From Dyadobacter flavalbus (GTDB lineage Bacteria; Bacteroidota; Bacteroidia; Cytophagales; Spirosomataceae), in assembly GCF_006149045.1 (NCBI RefSeq), contig NZ_VBSN01000023.1, positions 36,486-100,485 of the forward strand: a DNA stretch of 64,000 nt. Direction: 5' to 3'. Position numbers and translations under genes: made by a program. The notes below the pieces were generated by a model, which worked only from the letters and a program-made list of their open reading frames with translations, was not told the origin of the DNA and searched no databases. Each line of letters starts with the position of its first letter. The first letter of the stretch is position 1. This document shows, piece by piece, positions 37,632 to 46,649 of the stretch.

Positions 37632-37651
37632 CCGGCTTTTCATTTCAGAAA

Positions 37652-40600
37652 TTATTTTTTCAGTTTCATTTTATTTAGCTGAAACGTCTGCAGTTCCGCA
37701 TTGTTGATCGCTGAAATCAGAAACGTTTTGTCGGCTTGTGTAAACACCGCCAGATCGCGGACATCGCCGTTCACATAAAGTCCGCTTTGTGCCTGCGGTA
37801 TGTATTCAAACGTCCTATTTCCTTTGTTCACAAAAACCTGTAAAAGGCTTGCGTCATTTTTCCCGATCCTTACTCGCGTTTGTTTCAGGTTCCCGCCAAG
37901 CATGATATCCGGTTTTCCGTCGGCATTCACATCGTGCAATGCAATGGCGTAAACCGGGGCAAATTGCGCCTGAACGGGCAGTGCATGAAAAATCAGTTTG
38001 CCATTCCTGTTTTCCAGAATACCGCTTCTGAATTCCCTGGCCGTGAGTTTTTGCGCCTGGCTCAGCTTGTCCGACGGCAGGATGTCCGTTAAGGTTGCCT
38101 TGGAATACGTGACGTAATTGGAGTATTTCTTTTTCAGGGACGGAATCTGATCAAGTAATTCATCGCGGCTTGCATACGGATATTCCTTGCCGTTTTCCGT
38201 AACGCTGATAACCGGAACAATACGCCCAAGATTATCAAAATCGGCGGCATACAGCGATAAACCTTGCGATGAAGTCACGTTCCACTGCCAGTTTGTTCCC
38301 ATATTTCCGACCACGAAATCCATATCGCCGTCGCCGTCCAGATCGGCCGGCCGGATCACGTTCCAGCAGCCGTTCAGCGCCGACGTTCCCCATGCCGCAC
38401 TTGCATCGTCCAATTTTCCCTTGTTATTACTGAAAATCTGAATGGGTTTCCAGTCTGAAGTCAGAATCAGTTCGGGAAATCCGTCTTTGTTCAGATCCTG
38501 AAATGCCGCATCGGTGATCATGCCTGCGTTTGCAAGCTGCGGGGCTAGTTTCTTTGTAGCATCAGTAAATTTACCTTTGCCTTCATTAACCAGAATCACA
38601 CCGCCCGCACTTTCAGGAAACCGGCCCGGATTTACTCTGGTACCCAGAAAAATATCCATATCGCCGTCATGATCCACATCGGCAACGGTTACCGCAGAAG
38701 CATTTGGCCCAACTGCGGGAAAATCGGCTTTCCGCCACTTTCCGTTATCATTAATATATAAGCGCGGCATCAGCAAAGGATCGCCGGCATTCAGTTCGTA
38801 ACCTTCGCTGGTCACCAGCAAATCGAAATCCTTATCGTTATCTGCGTCAAAAAAGGCCATTCCGGCATCTTCAAAAGCAGCGTCTTTTTCAAAGGTTTCC
38901 TGCGATACTTTCCGGAACGTTCCGCCTTCGCTCATGAACAAAGCGCCGGCTTGCCCGCGTCCGCCGCCGATGTAGAAATCGTCTGTTCCGTCCCCGTTCA
39001 GGTCTTTTTGTGCAAGATGCGGCCCCTGATACGTAAGCATGTTTGGCAAAAGCGTCTGGATCCTGAAATCATTGCGCGGATCTTCGGCATGTCTGAAATC
39101 AATTCCGTTTGCAGCTTCCCAAAGAACCTGCGGCTTGCTTTCGGAAAAATCCGGACCTTTCCGGGCATCCGTATATTTCAGAACGAGCTGCTTCTCTGCT
39201 TTCGGATCTTTTATTGTCTGACTGCTGCCATCCGCCCAAAGCACAGTCAGCGAATCTATTTTCGGGTTATTGCCCAATCCGAAATGAACCGGTTCCCACT
39301 GCGCCGACTGAAAACCGCGGACGGGCATAAAGTTCTGCGCTTGTGTCAGTGAATCCGAGTAAAGCGTAATTTTTGTCCCGGCCAGAAAAGCGTACTTTGG
39401 CGATTCCAGCTTTATGTTCAGCGACTTGTTCGTCAGCTTGGTTTCTGCATTATTGCGGTACACAAAAGCTTTCTGATTCACATTATTGGTAACCAGATCC
39501 AGATCGCCGTCATTGTCGAGGTCTGCATAAATGGCGCCGTTGGACTGGTTATTTTCCTCGAATCCCCACTCCGTTATTCTTTTGGCAAAAGTCAGGTTTT
39601 TCCGGTTCTGGAAAATATAATCCGGCTCGTTGATCGGCGGCATTTGCTCGATAATGTCCATTTGCGTGGGCGCTTTGCCGCCTTTTCCGGCTTCCAGCTG
39701 AATATCCGTCGAGTATTTCAGGAATTCCATGTTGGTGTAATCCCTTGCATATCCGTTCGAAACAAATATGTCTTTCCAGCCGTCATTGTCAAAATCGGCC
39801 ATTAACGCCGCCCAGCTCCAGTCCGTATTGGAAACGCCTGCGAGTTGCCCGATTTCACTGAAAACCGGAACGCCGCCGGCATTGACGCCATTGTTCAGCT
39901 GCAGCATGTTGCGCATGGTCTGGTCGTGGAAACCCGCCCGTAGCAACTGCTGGTATTTGTCGTAATTATCGTCTCCGGCAGTCAGTTTAATGCGTTCATT
40001 GGAAGCAGGAAGCATATCCAGCGTCAGAATATCGGTCAGGCCGTCATTGTTCAGGTCTGCCGCATCCGTTCCCATGGAATACAGCGAAACGTGGCCGGTT
40101 GCTTCACGGATTACTTCCCTGAACGTGCCGTTCTTTTGATTGAGGTATAAGTAATCATTTTCATTATAATCATTGGAAATGTAAATGTCCTGCCATCCGT
40201 CGTTGTTAAAATCATTGACGTTGATGCCGAGCCCGAAGCTCAGCACGTTGGAAACAATCCCGGACGAATCCGTTACATTGGAAAATCTCCCGTTGTTGTT
40301 CTGTAAAAGTTTATTTCCGTATGCTTCATTCCGCTGTTCGCGGTAGCTTCCCAGCAGATTACTGAAACCCGCATATTTCTGAACCGAGTGATTTAAAAGA
40401 AAACAGTCGGTATCGCCGTCGCGGTCGTAATCAAAAAAGACGGCCTGTGTCGTGTAAGAACGGTCGTCGAGCCCGTACTCAGCGGCTTTTTCGGTAAAAG
40501 TCGGAATGCCGTCGGCCGTTTTTCCATTGTTCACATAAAGCAGCTTGCTTCTCAGTCTGGGGTCCTGAGCGCCTGCCCGGCATACGTAAATATCAATCCA

Positions 40601-40963
40601 TCCGTCGTCATTAATATCCACAACCGAAACGCCTGTTTTCCAGCCTTCATTCAGCGCCGTACCGGATTTTTCAGAAACATCTTCAAAGTTGAAATCGCCC
40701 TTGTTGAGGTACAGTTTGTTGGCAACCATATTCCCGGTAAAGTAAAGATCCACCAGACCGTCGTTATTGAAATCGGCTGCCGCCACGCCTCCGCCGTTAT
40801 AGAAATAGCCGTATTCCAGAACGTTATTGGCTGCATCCTCATCAATAAAGTTATTGAATTCTATTCCGGTATCGCCGGATTTCAGCAGCGTGAAAAGCGT
40901 GTCTTTATTTTGGCAGGAAGCAAGCAGGAAGATCAGAAGAACGAGTATGCAGCTTTTTTTCAT
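37652..40963 (-). CDS. FG-GAP/VCBS repeat lipoprotein with ASPIC/UnbV domain, 1103 aa
   Basis: Paralogue of the adjacent 34182-37499 gene with the same layout: FG-GAP block, ASPIC/UnbV domain near residues 525-630 (GTKITLYSDSL, PVRGFQSAQ, VHFGLGN), and a second FG-GAP block. About twelve clear calcium motifs are present and two are degenerate (DADNDKDFD, DFDNLGRIV). Unlike its neighbour it is a lipoprotein: ATG 40963 gives MKKSCILVLLIFLLASC with the lipid Cys at 17. An upstream in-frame start would add 28 residues and bury the signal. Membrane anchoring of one copy and free secretion of the other suggests divided roles. A hairpin separates it from susD. Confidence 0.9.
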   Translation of the reverse strand: MKKSCILVLLIFLLASCQNKDTLFTLLKSGDTGIEFNNFIDEDAANNVLEYGYFYNGGGVAAADFNNDGLVDLYFTGNMVANKLYLNKGDFNFEDVSEKSGTALNEGWKTGVSVVDINDDGWIDIYVCRAGAQDPRLRSKLLYVNNGKTADGIPTFTEKAAEYGLDDRSYTTQAVFFDYDRDGDTDCFLLNHSVQKYAGFSNLLGSYREQRNEAYGNKLLQNNNGRFSNVTDSSGIVSNVLSFGLGINVNDFNNDGWQDIYISNDYNENDYLYLNQKNGTFREVIREATGHVSLYSMGTDAADLNNDGLTDILTLDMLPASNERIKLTAGDDNYDKYQQLLRAGFHDQTMRNMLQLNNGVNAGGVPVFSEIGQLAGVSNTDWSWAALMADFDNDGWKDIFVSNGYARDYTNMEFLKYSTDIQLEAGKGGKAPTQMDIIEQMPPINEPDYIFQNRKNLTFAKRITEWGFEENNQSNGAIYADLDNDGDLDLVTNNVNQKAFVYRNNAETKLTNKSLNIKLESPKYAFLAGTKITLYSDSLTQAQNFMPVRGFQSAQWEPVHFGLGNNPKIDSLTVLWADGSSQTIKDPKAEKQLVLKYTDARKGPDFSESKPQVLWEAANGIDFRHAEDPRNDFRIQTLLPNMLTYQGPHLAQKDLNGDGTDDFYIGGGRGQAGALFMSEGGTFRKVSQETFEKDAAFEDAGMAFFDADNDKDFDLLVTSEGYELNAGDPLLMPRLYINDNGKWRKADFPAVGPNASAVTVADVDHDGDMDIFLGTRVNPGRFPESAGGVILVNEGKGKFTDATKKLAPQLANAGMITDAAFQDLNKDGFPELILTSDWKPIQIFSNNKGKLDDASAAWGTSALNGCWNVIRPADLDGDGDMDFVVGNMGTNWQWNVTSSQGLSLYAADFDNLGRIVPVISVTENGKEYPYASRDELLDQIPSLKKKYSNYVTYSKATLTDILPSDKLSQAQKLTAREFRSGILENRNGKLIFHALPVQAQFAPVYAIALHDVNADGKPDIMLGGNLKQTRVRIGKNDASLLQVFVNKGNRTFEYIPQAQSGLYVNGDVRDLAVFTQADKTFLISAINNAELQTFQLNKMKLKK

Positions 40964-41072
40964 GTAATCTGTTGTAAACTTTTTTAAGATTAAAAAACGC
41001 TGTAAAACCAGCAAACAGGCAGCAGTCCTTGATATATTTTTGATCATTAAAAATACAGTACTTTATAAAACA

Positions 41073-41103
41073 GCAAAAAGGCAGGCATGTTGCCCGCCTT
41101 TTG
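41073..41103 (-). terminator. Hairpin terminator or attenuator after susD
   Basis: A stem of about 14 bp with one G:U pair (aaaaggcgggca / tgcctgcctttt on the minus strand) and a 3 to 4-base loop lies 26 bases past the SusD stop and is followed by a T-run. It should reduce transcription into the downstream FG-GAP genes. Confidence 0.78.
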
Positions 41104-41128
41104 CCTACACTCAAAGCATTGCCCGAGG

Positions 41129-42700
41129 TTAGTTTTTATCCCACCACAAAGGCGTACTTGCTTTATCAGGACCACCCAATAATTTTTCGGCTTCCAGAAC
41201 AGCCGCACCGTTTGTCTGTCTTTCGGAAGTAAGGAAAGGAATCCTTCTGAGGACAGCACCTTTCGGTACATCTTCGTTTTCAGAGTTCACAACCGGATAC
41301 AGTTTCGGGAAACGGGTTCTTCTGTATTCAGCCCATGCTTCCATACCGTCCGGATACAGCGCCAGCCACTTCTGCGTACCGATTTTTTCACGTTTAACAG
41401 CCTCCGAAGCAGCTTCATCCCATTTGATCGGAATGTTGGACAATGCAGGAGAATTCTGCTGATCGCCCGGTGCAACAGGCACTGCGGAGCTGTTGATGTA
41501 AGCAGTAACGGCTGCACCTGTAATGCCCCACTGCGCCATGGATGCAGCGATTCCCTTTTCATAAAATTCCTTGGCAGTTCCGCCCATGTTCCAGCCATTC
41601 AAGGCACCTTCTGCACGCAGGAAGTAAGCTTCTGCCGAATGCATGATGTCCTGAGGCGTGGTGAAATTCGTGTTCCATGCAGCGCCCGAGCCTGTTACCC
41701 ATCTTGTACCTACGTTGGAATTATCATTGTTTCCATTTTTCGCAAGCGCCAGTTCAGCCGCAGTCAAACCGTTTCTCAAACCTTCGTAAGTTCCGGTTGC
41801 TGTTGCTGGCTGATAGTAAATTCCGATACGCGGATCCGCGTAACCTTTCAGTACCGATTCCATCGATGCACTCATGCGGAATTCGTTCCAGACTGCAATC
41901 CGGCTCAACCCGTTGGCATCGTCACCGGCCAGGTTTTTAACCATGTAGGCATCGTCGGCAACATCCGTCATGACACCGCCGGCAACCGCCGCTTCAGCCT
42001 GTTTCTTTGCTTCTGCAGGATCCACTTTTGAAATCCTCAATGCCAGGCGCAGACGGAGCGTATTGGTAAATTTCAGCCATTTGGCCGCATCGCCTTTGTA
42101 AATAAGATCAAAATTCCCGTACGGTTTGGCCGTTGCATTGGCTTTAAGCGCGTTTGCAGCAGCATCCAGCCTTACAAAAAAGTCTTTGTAAATGTCGCTT
42201 TGTGCATCGTACTTCACACTTAAGGCAGGTTTTCCAGCCTCGGAATAAGGAACCGGTCCGTAATAATCCGTCAAGCGGTGAAAAGCATAAACCCACATCA
42301 CATTCGCCAGCGCATATTCAGCAGATGCCGGGTCGGTTTGTTCAAAAAGCGTTCTCAGCTGCGGTACAACCTGTGTATAAATCGGGTTCCAGTGGCCGGT
42401 AAGCCAGTCAAAACGCATGACATACCGGTCGGAAGGGAAATAGGTTGCAGACGTTGCATAGTACTGCGCATACAAGTCGGCAAACAGGTTCTGGGCAATC
42501 TGGTACGTACCGCTTGAATAGGAAGCCTGTTGTTCAGCCCTTGAAAAGAGAAACGGCAATTCATCCTCACCCAAAGCCGTCAGTTTGGTTTTGCTGGTAT
42601 TCATTTCCTCGAAATCACCGGTACAAGCCTGCCAGAGGCCTGCAGAACCCATGATCAATCCTGCAATTGCTATTTTCCTGAATTTATGATTCATTTTCAT
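41129..42700 (-). CDS. SusD/RagB-like outer-membrane nutrient-binding lipoprotein, 523 aa
   Basis: The surface lipoprotein partner of a SusC transporter, closing like a lid over the barrel. The lipid signal ends LWQAC at about residue 26. The family (SusD-like type 2) is recognised by TSKTKLTALGEDELPFLFSRAEQQ after the signal, NVMWVYAFHRLTDYYGPVPY near 140, the TPR helices that follow, and AEAYFLRAEGALNGW near 355. Full length and in frame. It lies 26 bases downstream of susC, as normal. Substrate cannot be read from sequence, and no glycan-degrading enzyme is nearby. Confidence 0.95.
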   Translation of the reverse strand: MKMNHKFRKIAIAGLIMGSAGLWQACTGDFEEMNTSKTKLTALGEDELPFLFSRAEQQASYSSGTYQIAQNLFADLYAQYYATSATYFPSDRYVMRFDWLTGHWNPIYTQVVPQLRTLFEQTDPASAEYALANVMWVYAFHRLTDYYGPVPYSEAGKPALSVKYDAQSDIYKDFFVRLDAAANALKANATAKPYGNFDLIYKGDAAKWLKFTNTLRLRLALRISKVDPAEAKKQAEAAVAGGVMTDVADDAYMVKNLAGDDANGLSRIAVWNEFRMSASMESVLKGYADPRIGIYYQPATATGTYEGLRNGLTAAELALAKNGNNDNSNVGTRWVTGSGAAWNTNFTTPQDIMHSAEAYFLRAEGALNGWNMGGTAKEFYEKGIAASMAQWGITGAAVTAYINSSAVPVAPGDQQNSPALSNIPIKWDEAASEAVKREKIGTQKWLALYPDGMEAWAEYRRTRFPKLYPVVNSENEDVPKGAVLRRIPFLTSERQTNGAAVLEAEKLLGGPDKASTPLWWDKN

Positions 42701-42726
42701 TTGTTAAATCGAAAGAGTGGTTAAAA

Positions 42727-45700
42727 TCAGAATCCTAATTTAAGATTCAATCCGATGGTTCTTGTTGATGGTAAATTTCCGTATTCCACACCCTGGAAAT
42801 TGCTTGAACCCAGGTTAACATCCGGATCAAACGGCAGTTTCCGTTTTTCGATGCCCGGAATGTCCATGGTTGCGTAGCCTCTGTAGAAGAAGAACAGGTT
42901 ACGGGCGATCAGAGACAGGCGCGCATCTTTGATGAAGAACTTGTCACCGGTTGGAATCTCATATCCCAATGAAATTTCCCTCAGACGAACATTGGTCGTA
43001 GAATAGGTAAAGAATTCGCCCCAGGAGTAACGTCCGCCGGAAACCGTTGTCCAGAAAGTTTCTGCATTGATCGGCGTGTTGTTGGCTTCGCCAGTGGAAG
43101 TTACACCCGGCAAAATCCAGCCGCCTTCGCGGTGTTCGGTTGTGAAGTCGCCCGTTCCGTCCGACGCCAGGTTGGCCTGCGTTCCGGAAGTCATCACACC
43201 GCCGAAACGTCCGTCGATCAGGAAGCTTCCGACAAATCTCTTGTATTTGAAAGAGTTGTTGAATCCGGCAGTGAATTTTGGATTGAAGTTTCCGATGTAC
43301 TGGTTATCCGTAGTAGCAACCGGTTTTCCGCCGTTTTTACCCTCTGCGTCCGGTGCAGTCACAATGTATCTGCCCTGCGCATCCACAGCCCAGCGCTGTG
43401 CATAAAGGTCTCCGTACGATCCGCCTTCTGAAACGACCGGCGTTGCTGTACGTCCGAAACCACCAGAAAGTGGTGAAATCTTGATATTCGGGTCAAGCTT
43501 TACAACGGTGTTTTTGTTTCTTGCAAAGTTCAGCGTCATGTCCCAGTTGAAGTTATCGCTCTTCAAAGGCTTGGCTGTCAGCGAAAGCTCCACTCCCTTG
43601 TTGTTGATCTTACCGGCATTGATAAACTGATCCGAGAAACCCGAAGCAGGAGCAAGACTTAATCTGAGCAACTGGTTAACCGTATTGGAATTGTAATAAG
43701 TAACATCAACACCGAATCTTCCGTTGAACAAACGCAGATCCAGACCGAATTCTGTAGAAGAAGAAATTTCCGGTTTCAGGTTGGATGCAGGCTGTGTCGG
43801 GTCGCGGTAAATGAATCCGCCCGTTCCGCCTTGTGTAAATGAATACGTCTGGCTAAGCTGATACGGGTCCGTATCGTTACCCACCTGCGCCCATGAACCT
43901 CTCAATTTGGCAAAACTGATAACGGCAGGAAGCTGGAATGCATCGGAAAGCACAATATTCGCTCCGAATGACGGATAGAAATACGAGTATGGCTTTGGCA
44001 GCGTAGACGACCAGTCATTTCTGGCAGCTGCATCTACTGTAAAGAAGTCTTTATAAGAGAAAGAAGCCGTTCCAAAAACATAGTGCAGTTCTTTTTCAGA
44101 GAAACCGGCAATTTGCGTCAGTGCCGTGGCAAAGGACAAATCAAATTTGTTAGGTACAAGCAAGCCGTTTGCATTGGCTCCTACCTGTGAGTAACGCTTG
44201 TAAGTTTGTCCGGCCCCGAAGTTATACGTCAGCGCAAAGTTGCTTCCTACATTGTTGTTCCCTGAAACAATCACATCCATATTGCGTTCAACGATGGCAA
44301 CCGAATAATCCTGGTACGATCCGCCCGGTCCGGCAAATAAAAGGGTACGGTTGGCCCAGCTTCTGGTTACACGGTCGTCATAACGGTCGAAGCTTATTCT
44401 TCCCTGAACATTCAGCCAGTCCGTCAGATTGTATTTGGCAGATCCCAGTACAATAGTCCTGTTGCGTTTTTCCGAATCAGTGGTTTTGTTGAGTGTCCAG
44501 TAAGGATTCATATAAATGGAAGATGTAGTCCAGTAAGTTGGCTCGCCGTTTTCATCTTCGTAGTTTTTATACGTGTTAAGATCCACATTGCGCGGAACTT
44601 TGTACAGGTTCATGATAATCGCACTTTCTTCTCCCGACCGCGGCTTGTTGTTGATCACCTGGTTGGTATAAGTAATTTTGGCATCCGTTGAAAAACGTTT
44701 CGACAACTGCGTATTGATACGCAGGTTCAATGTATGCCTCGACAGATCATTATTTGGGATAATACCCTGATTATTGTTGTAAGCATAAGATGCATAAGTC
44801 GTTACTTTGTCCGTTCCGGCAGAAATACCGAACGAATTGTTTGTAGACAGTGCATTTCTGAAAAAGTCCTTCACATTGTCAGGATATGCAGTGGCTACAG
44901 CGCCCCAGCTTCCGCTGGCTGTCGCAGATGCCGTACCGCCATTTCCCTGGCCGTAGGTATTCTGGAAATTGGGCAGTACAAAAGGTGTTTCTATCACTAC
45001 ACCGGAATTGATATTGGCACTTACCCGGCCTGCTGTACCTCTTTTGGTTGTAATCATGATGACACCATTCGCAGCACGGCTACCGTAAAGTGCCGAGGCA
45101 GCCGCACCTTTCAGTACGTTCATCGACTCGATGTCGTCCGGGTTGATGTTTGCAGCTCCGTCACTTCCGTTGGTTCCTCCGAAGTCACTTCCAACCTGTC
45201 CTTGCACCGTATTGTCGATCGGTACGCCGTCCACAACAAACAAGGCATTGTTGCTTCCTGAAATAGAGCGGTTACCGCGAAGCACAACGCGTGTAGCCGA
45301 TCCCGGGCCGCTGGCTCCTTGTGTCACCACAAGGCCGGCCACTTTTCCCGAAAGCGTGTTCACGAAGTTCGCATCACGGACATCCGTAAGCTGCTTTCCG
45401 TCAATTTTCTGAGTTGCATAAGTAAGTGACTTGGCGCTTCTTTCGATACCAAGTGCCGTTACAACCACTTCTCCAAGATTTCGTACATCCGGATCAAGAC
45501 TTACCTCCACAGTGGTCATTGACGCTGTCACACTGATTTCTTTCGGCGTGTAGCCAACAGAAGAAACAGTCAGGAATGTCTCGGTTGGTGGCACACTGAT
45601 TGTAAAGTTACCGTCGGCATCCGTAGTCGTGCCCCGCGTTGTTCCTTTCACAAGAACGTTTGCACCGGGAAGACCTGCCCTATTCTCATCAATAACCTTT

Positions 45701-45792
45701 CCAGTAATCTGCCGGTCTTGGGCGATTGATGGTAAAACAAAAATTACTGCCACGAGAAACGCCAGCAGCAATCGTAGTACACTTTTTTCCAT
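42727..45792 (-). CDS. SusC/RagA-type TonB-linked outer-membrane transporter, 1021 aa
   Basis: A TonB-dependent importer of the outer membrane. After the signal peptide (~1-24) comes a carboxypeptidase-regulatory-like domain (~28-100; ITGKVIDENRAGLPGANV), then the SusC signature LGEVVVTALGIERS (TonB-box region), the plug (~115-240; VVLRGNRSISGSN, GAAASALYGSRAANGVIMI), and a 22-strand barrel ending in GLNLKLGF. The normal length and intact frame indicate a working protein. There is no N-terminal secretin/STN domain, so anti-sigma signalling through FecR is not expected. It heads the minus-strand cluster; a 365-base AT-rich region with an inverted repeat lies upstream. Confidence 0.96.
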   Translation of the reverse strand: MEKSVLRLLLAFLVAVIFVLPSIAQDRQITGKVIDENRAGLPGANVLVKGTTRGTTTDADGNFTISVPPTETFLTVSSVGYTPKEISVTASMTTVEVSLDPDVRNLGEVVVTALGIERSAKSLTYATQKIDGKQLTDVRDANFVNTLSGKVAGLVVTQGASGPGSATRVVLRGNRSISGSNNALFVVDGVPIDNTVQGQVGSDFGGTNGSDGAANINPDDIESMNVLKGAAASALYGSRAANGVIMITTKRGTAGRVSANINSGVVIETPFVLPNFQNTYGQGNGGTASATASGSWGAVATAYPDNVKDFFRNALSTNNSFGISAGTDKVTTYASYAYNNNQGIIPNNDLSRHTLNLRINTQLSKRFSTDAKITYTNQVINNKPRSGEESAIIMNLYKVPRNVDLNTYKNYEDENGEPTYWTTSSIYMNPYWTLNKTTDSEKRNRTIVLGSAKYNLTDWLNVQGRISFDRYDDRVTRSWANRTLLFAGPGGSYQDYSVAIVERNMDVIVSGNNNVGSNFALTYNFGAGQTYKRYSQVGANANGLLVPNKFDLSFATALTQIAGFSEKELHYVFGTASFSYKDFFTVDAAARNDWSSTLPKPYSYFYPSFGANIVLSDAFQLPAVISFAKLRGSWAQVGNDTDPYQLSQTYSFTQGGTGGFIYRDPTQPASNLKPEISSSTEFGLDLRLFNGRFGVDVTYYNSNTVNQLLRLSLAPASGFSDQFINAGKINNKGVELSLTAKPLKSDNFNWDMTLNFARNKNTVVKLDPNIKISPLSGGFGRTATPVVSEGGSYGDLYAQRWAVDAQGRYIVTAPDAEGKNGGKPVATTDNQYIGNFNPKFTAGFNNSFKYKRFVGSFLIDGRFGGVMTSGTQANLASDGTGDFTTEHREGGWILPGVTSTGEANNTPINAETFWTTVSGGRYSWGEFFTYSTTNVRLREISLGYEIPTGDKFFIKDARLSLIARNLFFFYRGYATMDIPGIEKRKLPFDPDVNLGSSNFQGVEYGNLPSTRTIGLNLKLGF

Positions 45793-46157
45793 AGGTTAAT
45801 TTGGTGAATTAAATTTTCAGGAAATTTATAATTAATAATCAATACAAGCAATATATTTTAAATATTTAGATTGCACTAATCTAATATTTGGGCGATATAC
45901 ATTATGGAAGTAATTAAAGCCACATATAGTACGCAATGTAAAATAAAATTTGCTTGAATGTATTTTTAAATACTGAATAATATTTTGACAGGAGCAATAA
46001 TAGCCAATAAAGATTTCGTCAGCACAAAAAGTGCTCGAACACACCATCCGGACGTAAACAAAGTGAAGTAAATGGCAGAATGCCGGAATAATTGTACGCA
46101 AACAGCACTATTAATTATGCCGCAAGTAGCTGAAACTGGTACTATACTAAGAAATTG
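45793..46157. other. 365-base AT-rich region upstream of susC
   Basis: The spacer between the susC start and the end of a DUF1761-like gene, both on the minus strand, so it should hold the promoter of the SusC cluster. It contains an inverted repeat at 45861-45890. A reading frame at 45832-46101 has no protein-like composition. No RNA gene was recognised. Confidence 0.6.
45861..45890 (-). promoter_or_regulatory. Inverted repeat upstream of susC, candidate operator
   Basis: Arms aaatatttagatt and aatctaatattt around a 5-base gcact centre: 12 matching positions with one extra T on the left. It lies 69 bases before the susC start codon, where a dimeric regulator could act. No T-run follows on the minus strand, so it is not an obvious terminator of the upstream gene. 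Confidence 0.4.
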
Positions 46158-46571
46158 CTAGTCGTAAGTCCGCCATATGCCCAGTATGCTGCCGGTAATG
46201 GTATATACTATAACGCTGGCACCGCCGTCAATAAACGAAAGCAGCAACGGCCGCAGGGAAAACATATCCTTGACGATGATTTCAAAAAGCACGAATACGG
46301 TACCGAACAGCAAGCCGATGAGGAATCCGAGGAGCAGCGTTTTGACCGGGATTTTGGTAAAAACCCACGCCATTGTGTAGGCCATGAAGGAAGTGGAAAC
46401 AATTCTGGCAAGGTAAGGAGCCGGCCCGTGAGCTGCCTTTACCTGTTCTGCTGTAAAGCCGTTTAATTGTGTCCATAGCTCTGAAAACGAAGCATGCCAT
46501 AAAGCCGGCACCAGCTGACCAATCACCACACATACAAGCACGGCCCAAAGATTGACAGATTGTCTTCTCAT
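46158..46571 (-). CDS. DUF1761-like small integral membrane protein, 137 aa
   Basis: Four predicted transmembrane helices (about residues 8-25, 55-72, 78-100 and 110-132). A loop between helices one and two contains the SELWTQLNGFTAEQVK segment, which resembles the W-x2-L-x-GFT-x-E pattern of DUF1761 proteins. Function unknown; such proteins are usually orphan four-helix membrane proteins. The assignment is by pattern only and could be wrong. It is 78 bases downstream of queG on the same strand. Confidence 0.68.
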   Translation of the reverse strand: MRRQSVNLWAVLVCVVIGQLVPALWHASFSELWTQLNGFTAEQVKAAHGPAPYLARIVSTSFMAYTMAWVFTKIPVKTLLLGFLIGLLFGTVFVLFEIIVKDMFSLRPLLLSFIDGGASVIVYTITGSILGIWRTYD

Positions 46572-46649
46572 GTTTTGAGTGTTTTATTCAGTCATCGAAA
46601 GGAACTCCCCGGCTTCAAATATAAGTGCTTTAAATATTAATTGTACTTT

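Noticed and set aside
45832..46101. 89-residue open frame upstream of susC
   Set aside because: AT-rich intergenic sequence with Cys/Tyr/Phe-rich, non-conserved-looking composition; overlaps the candidate operator.
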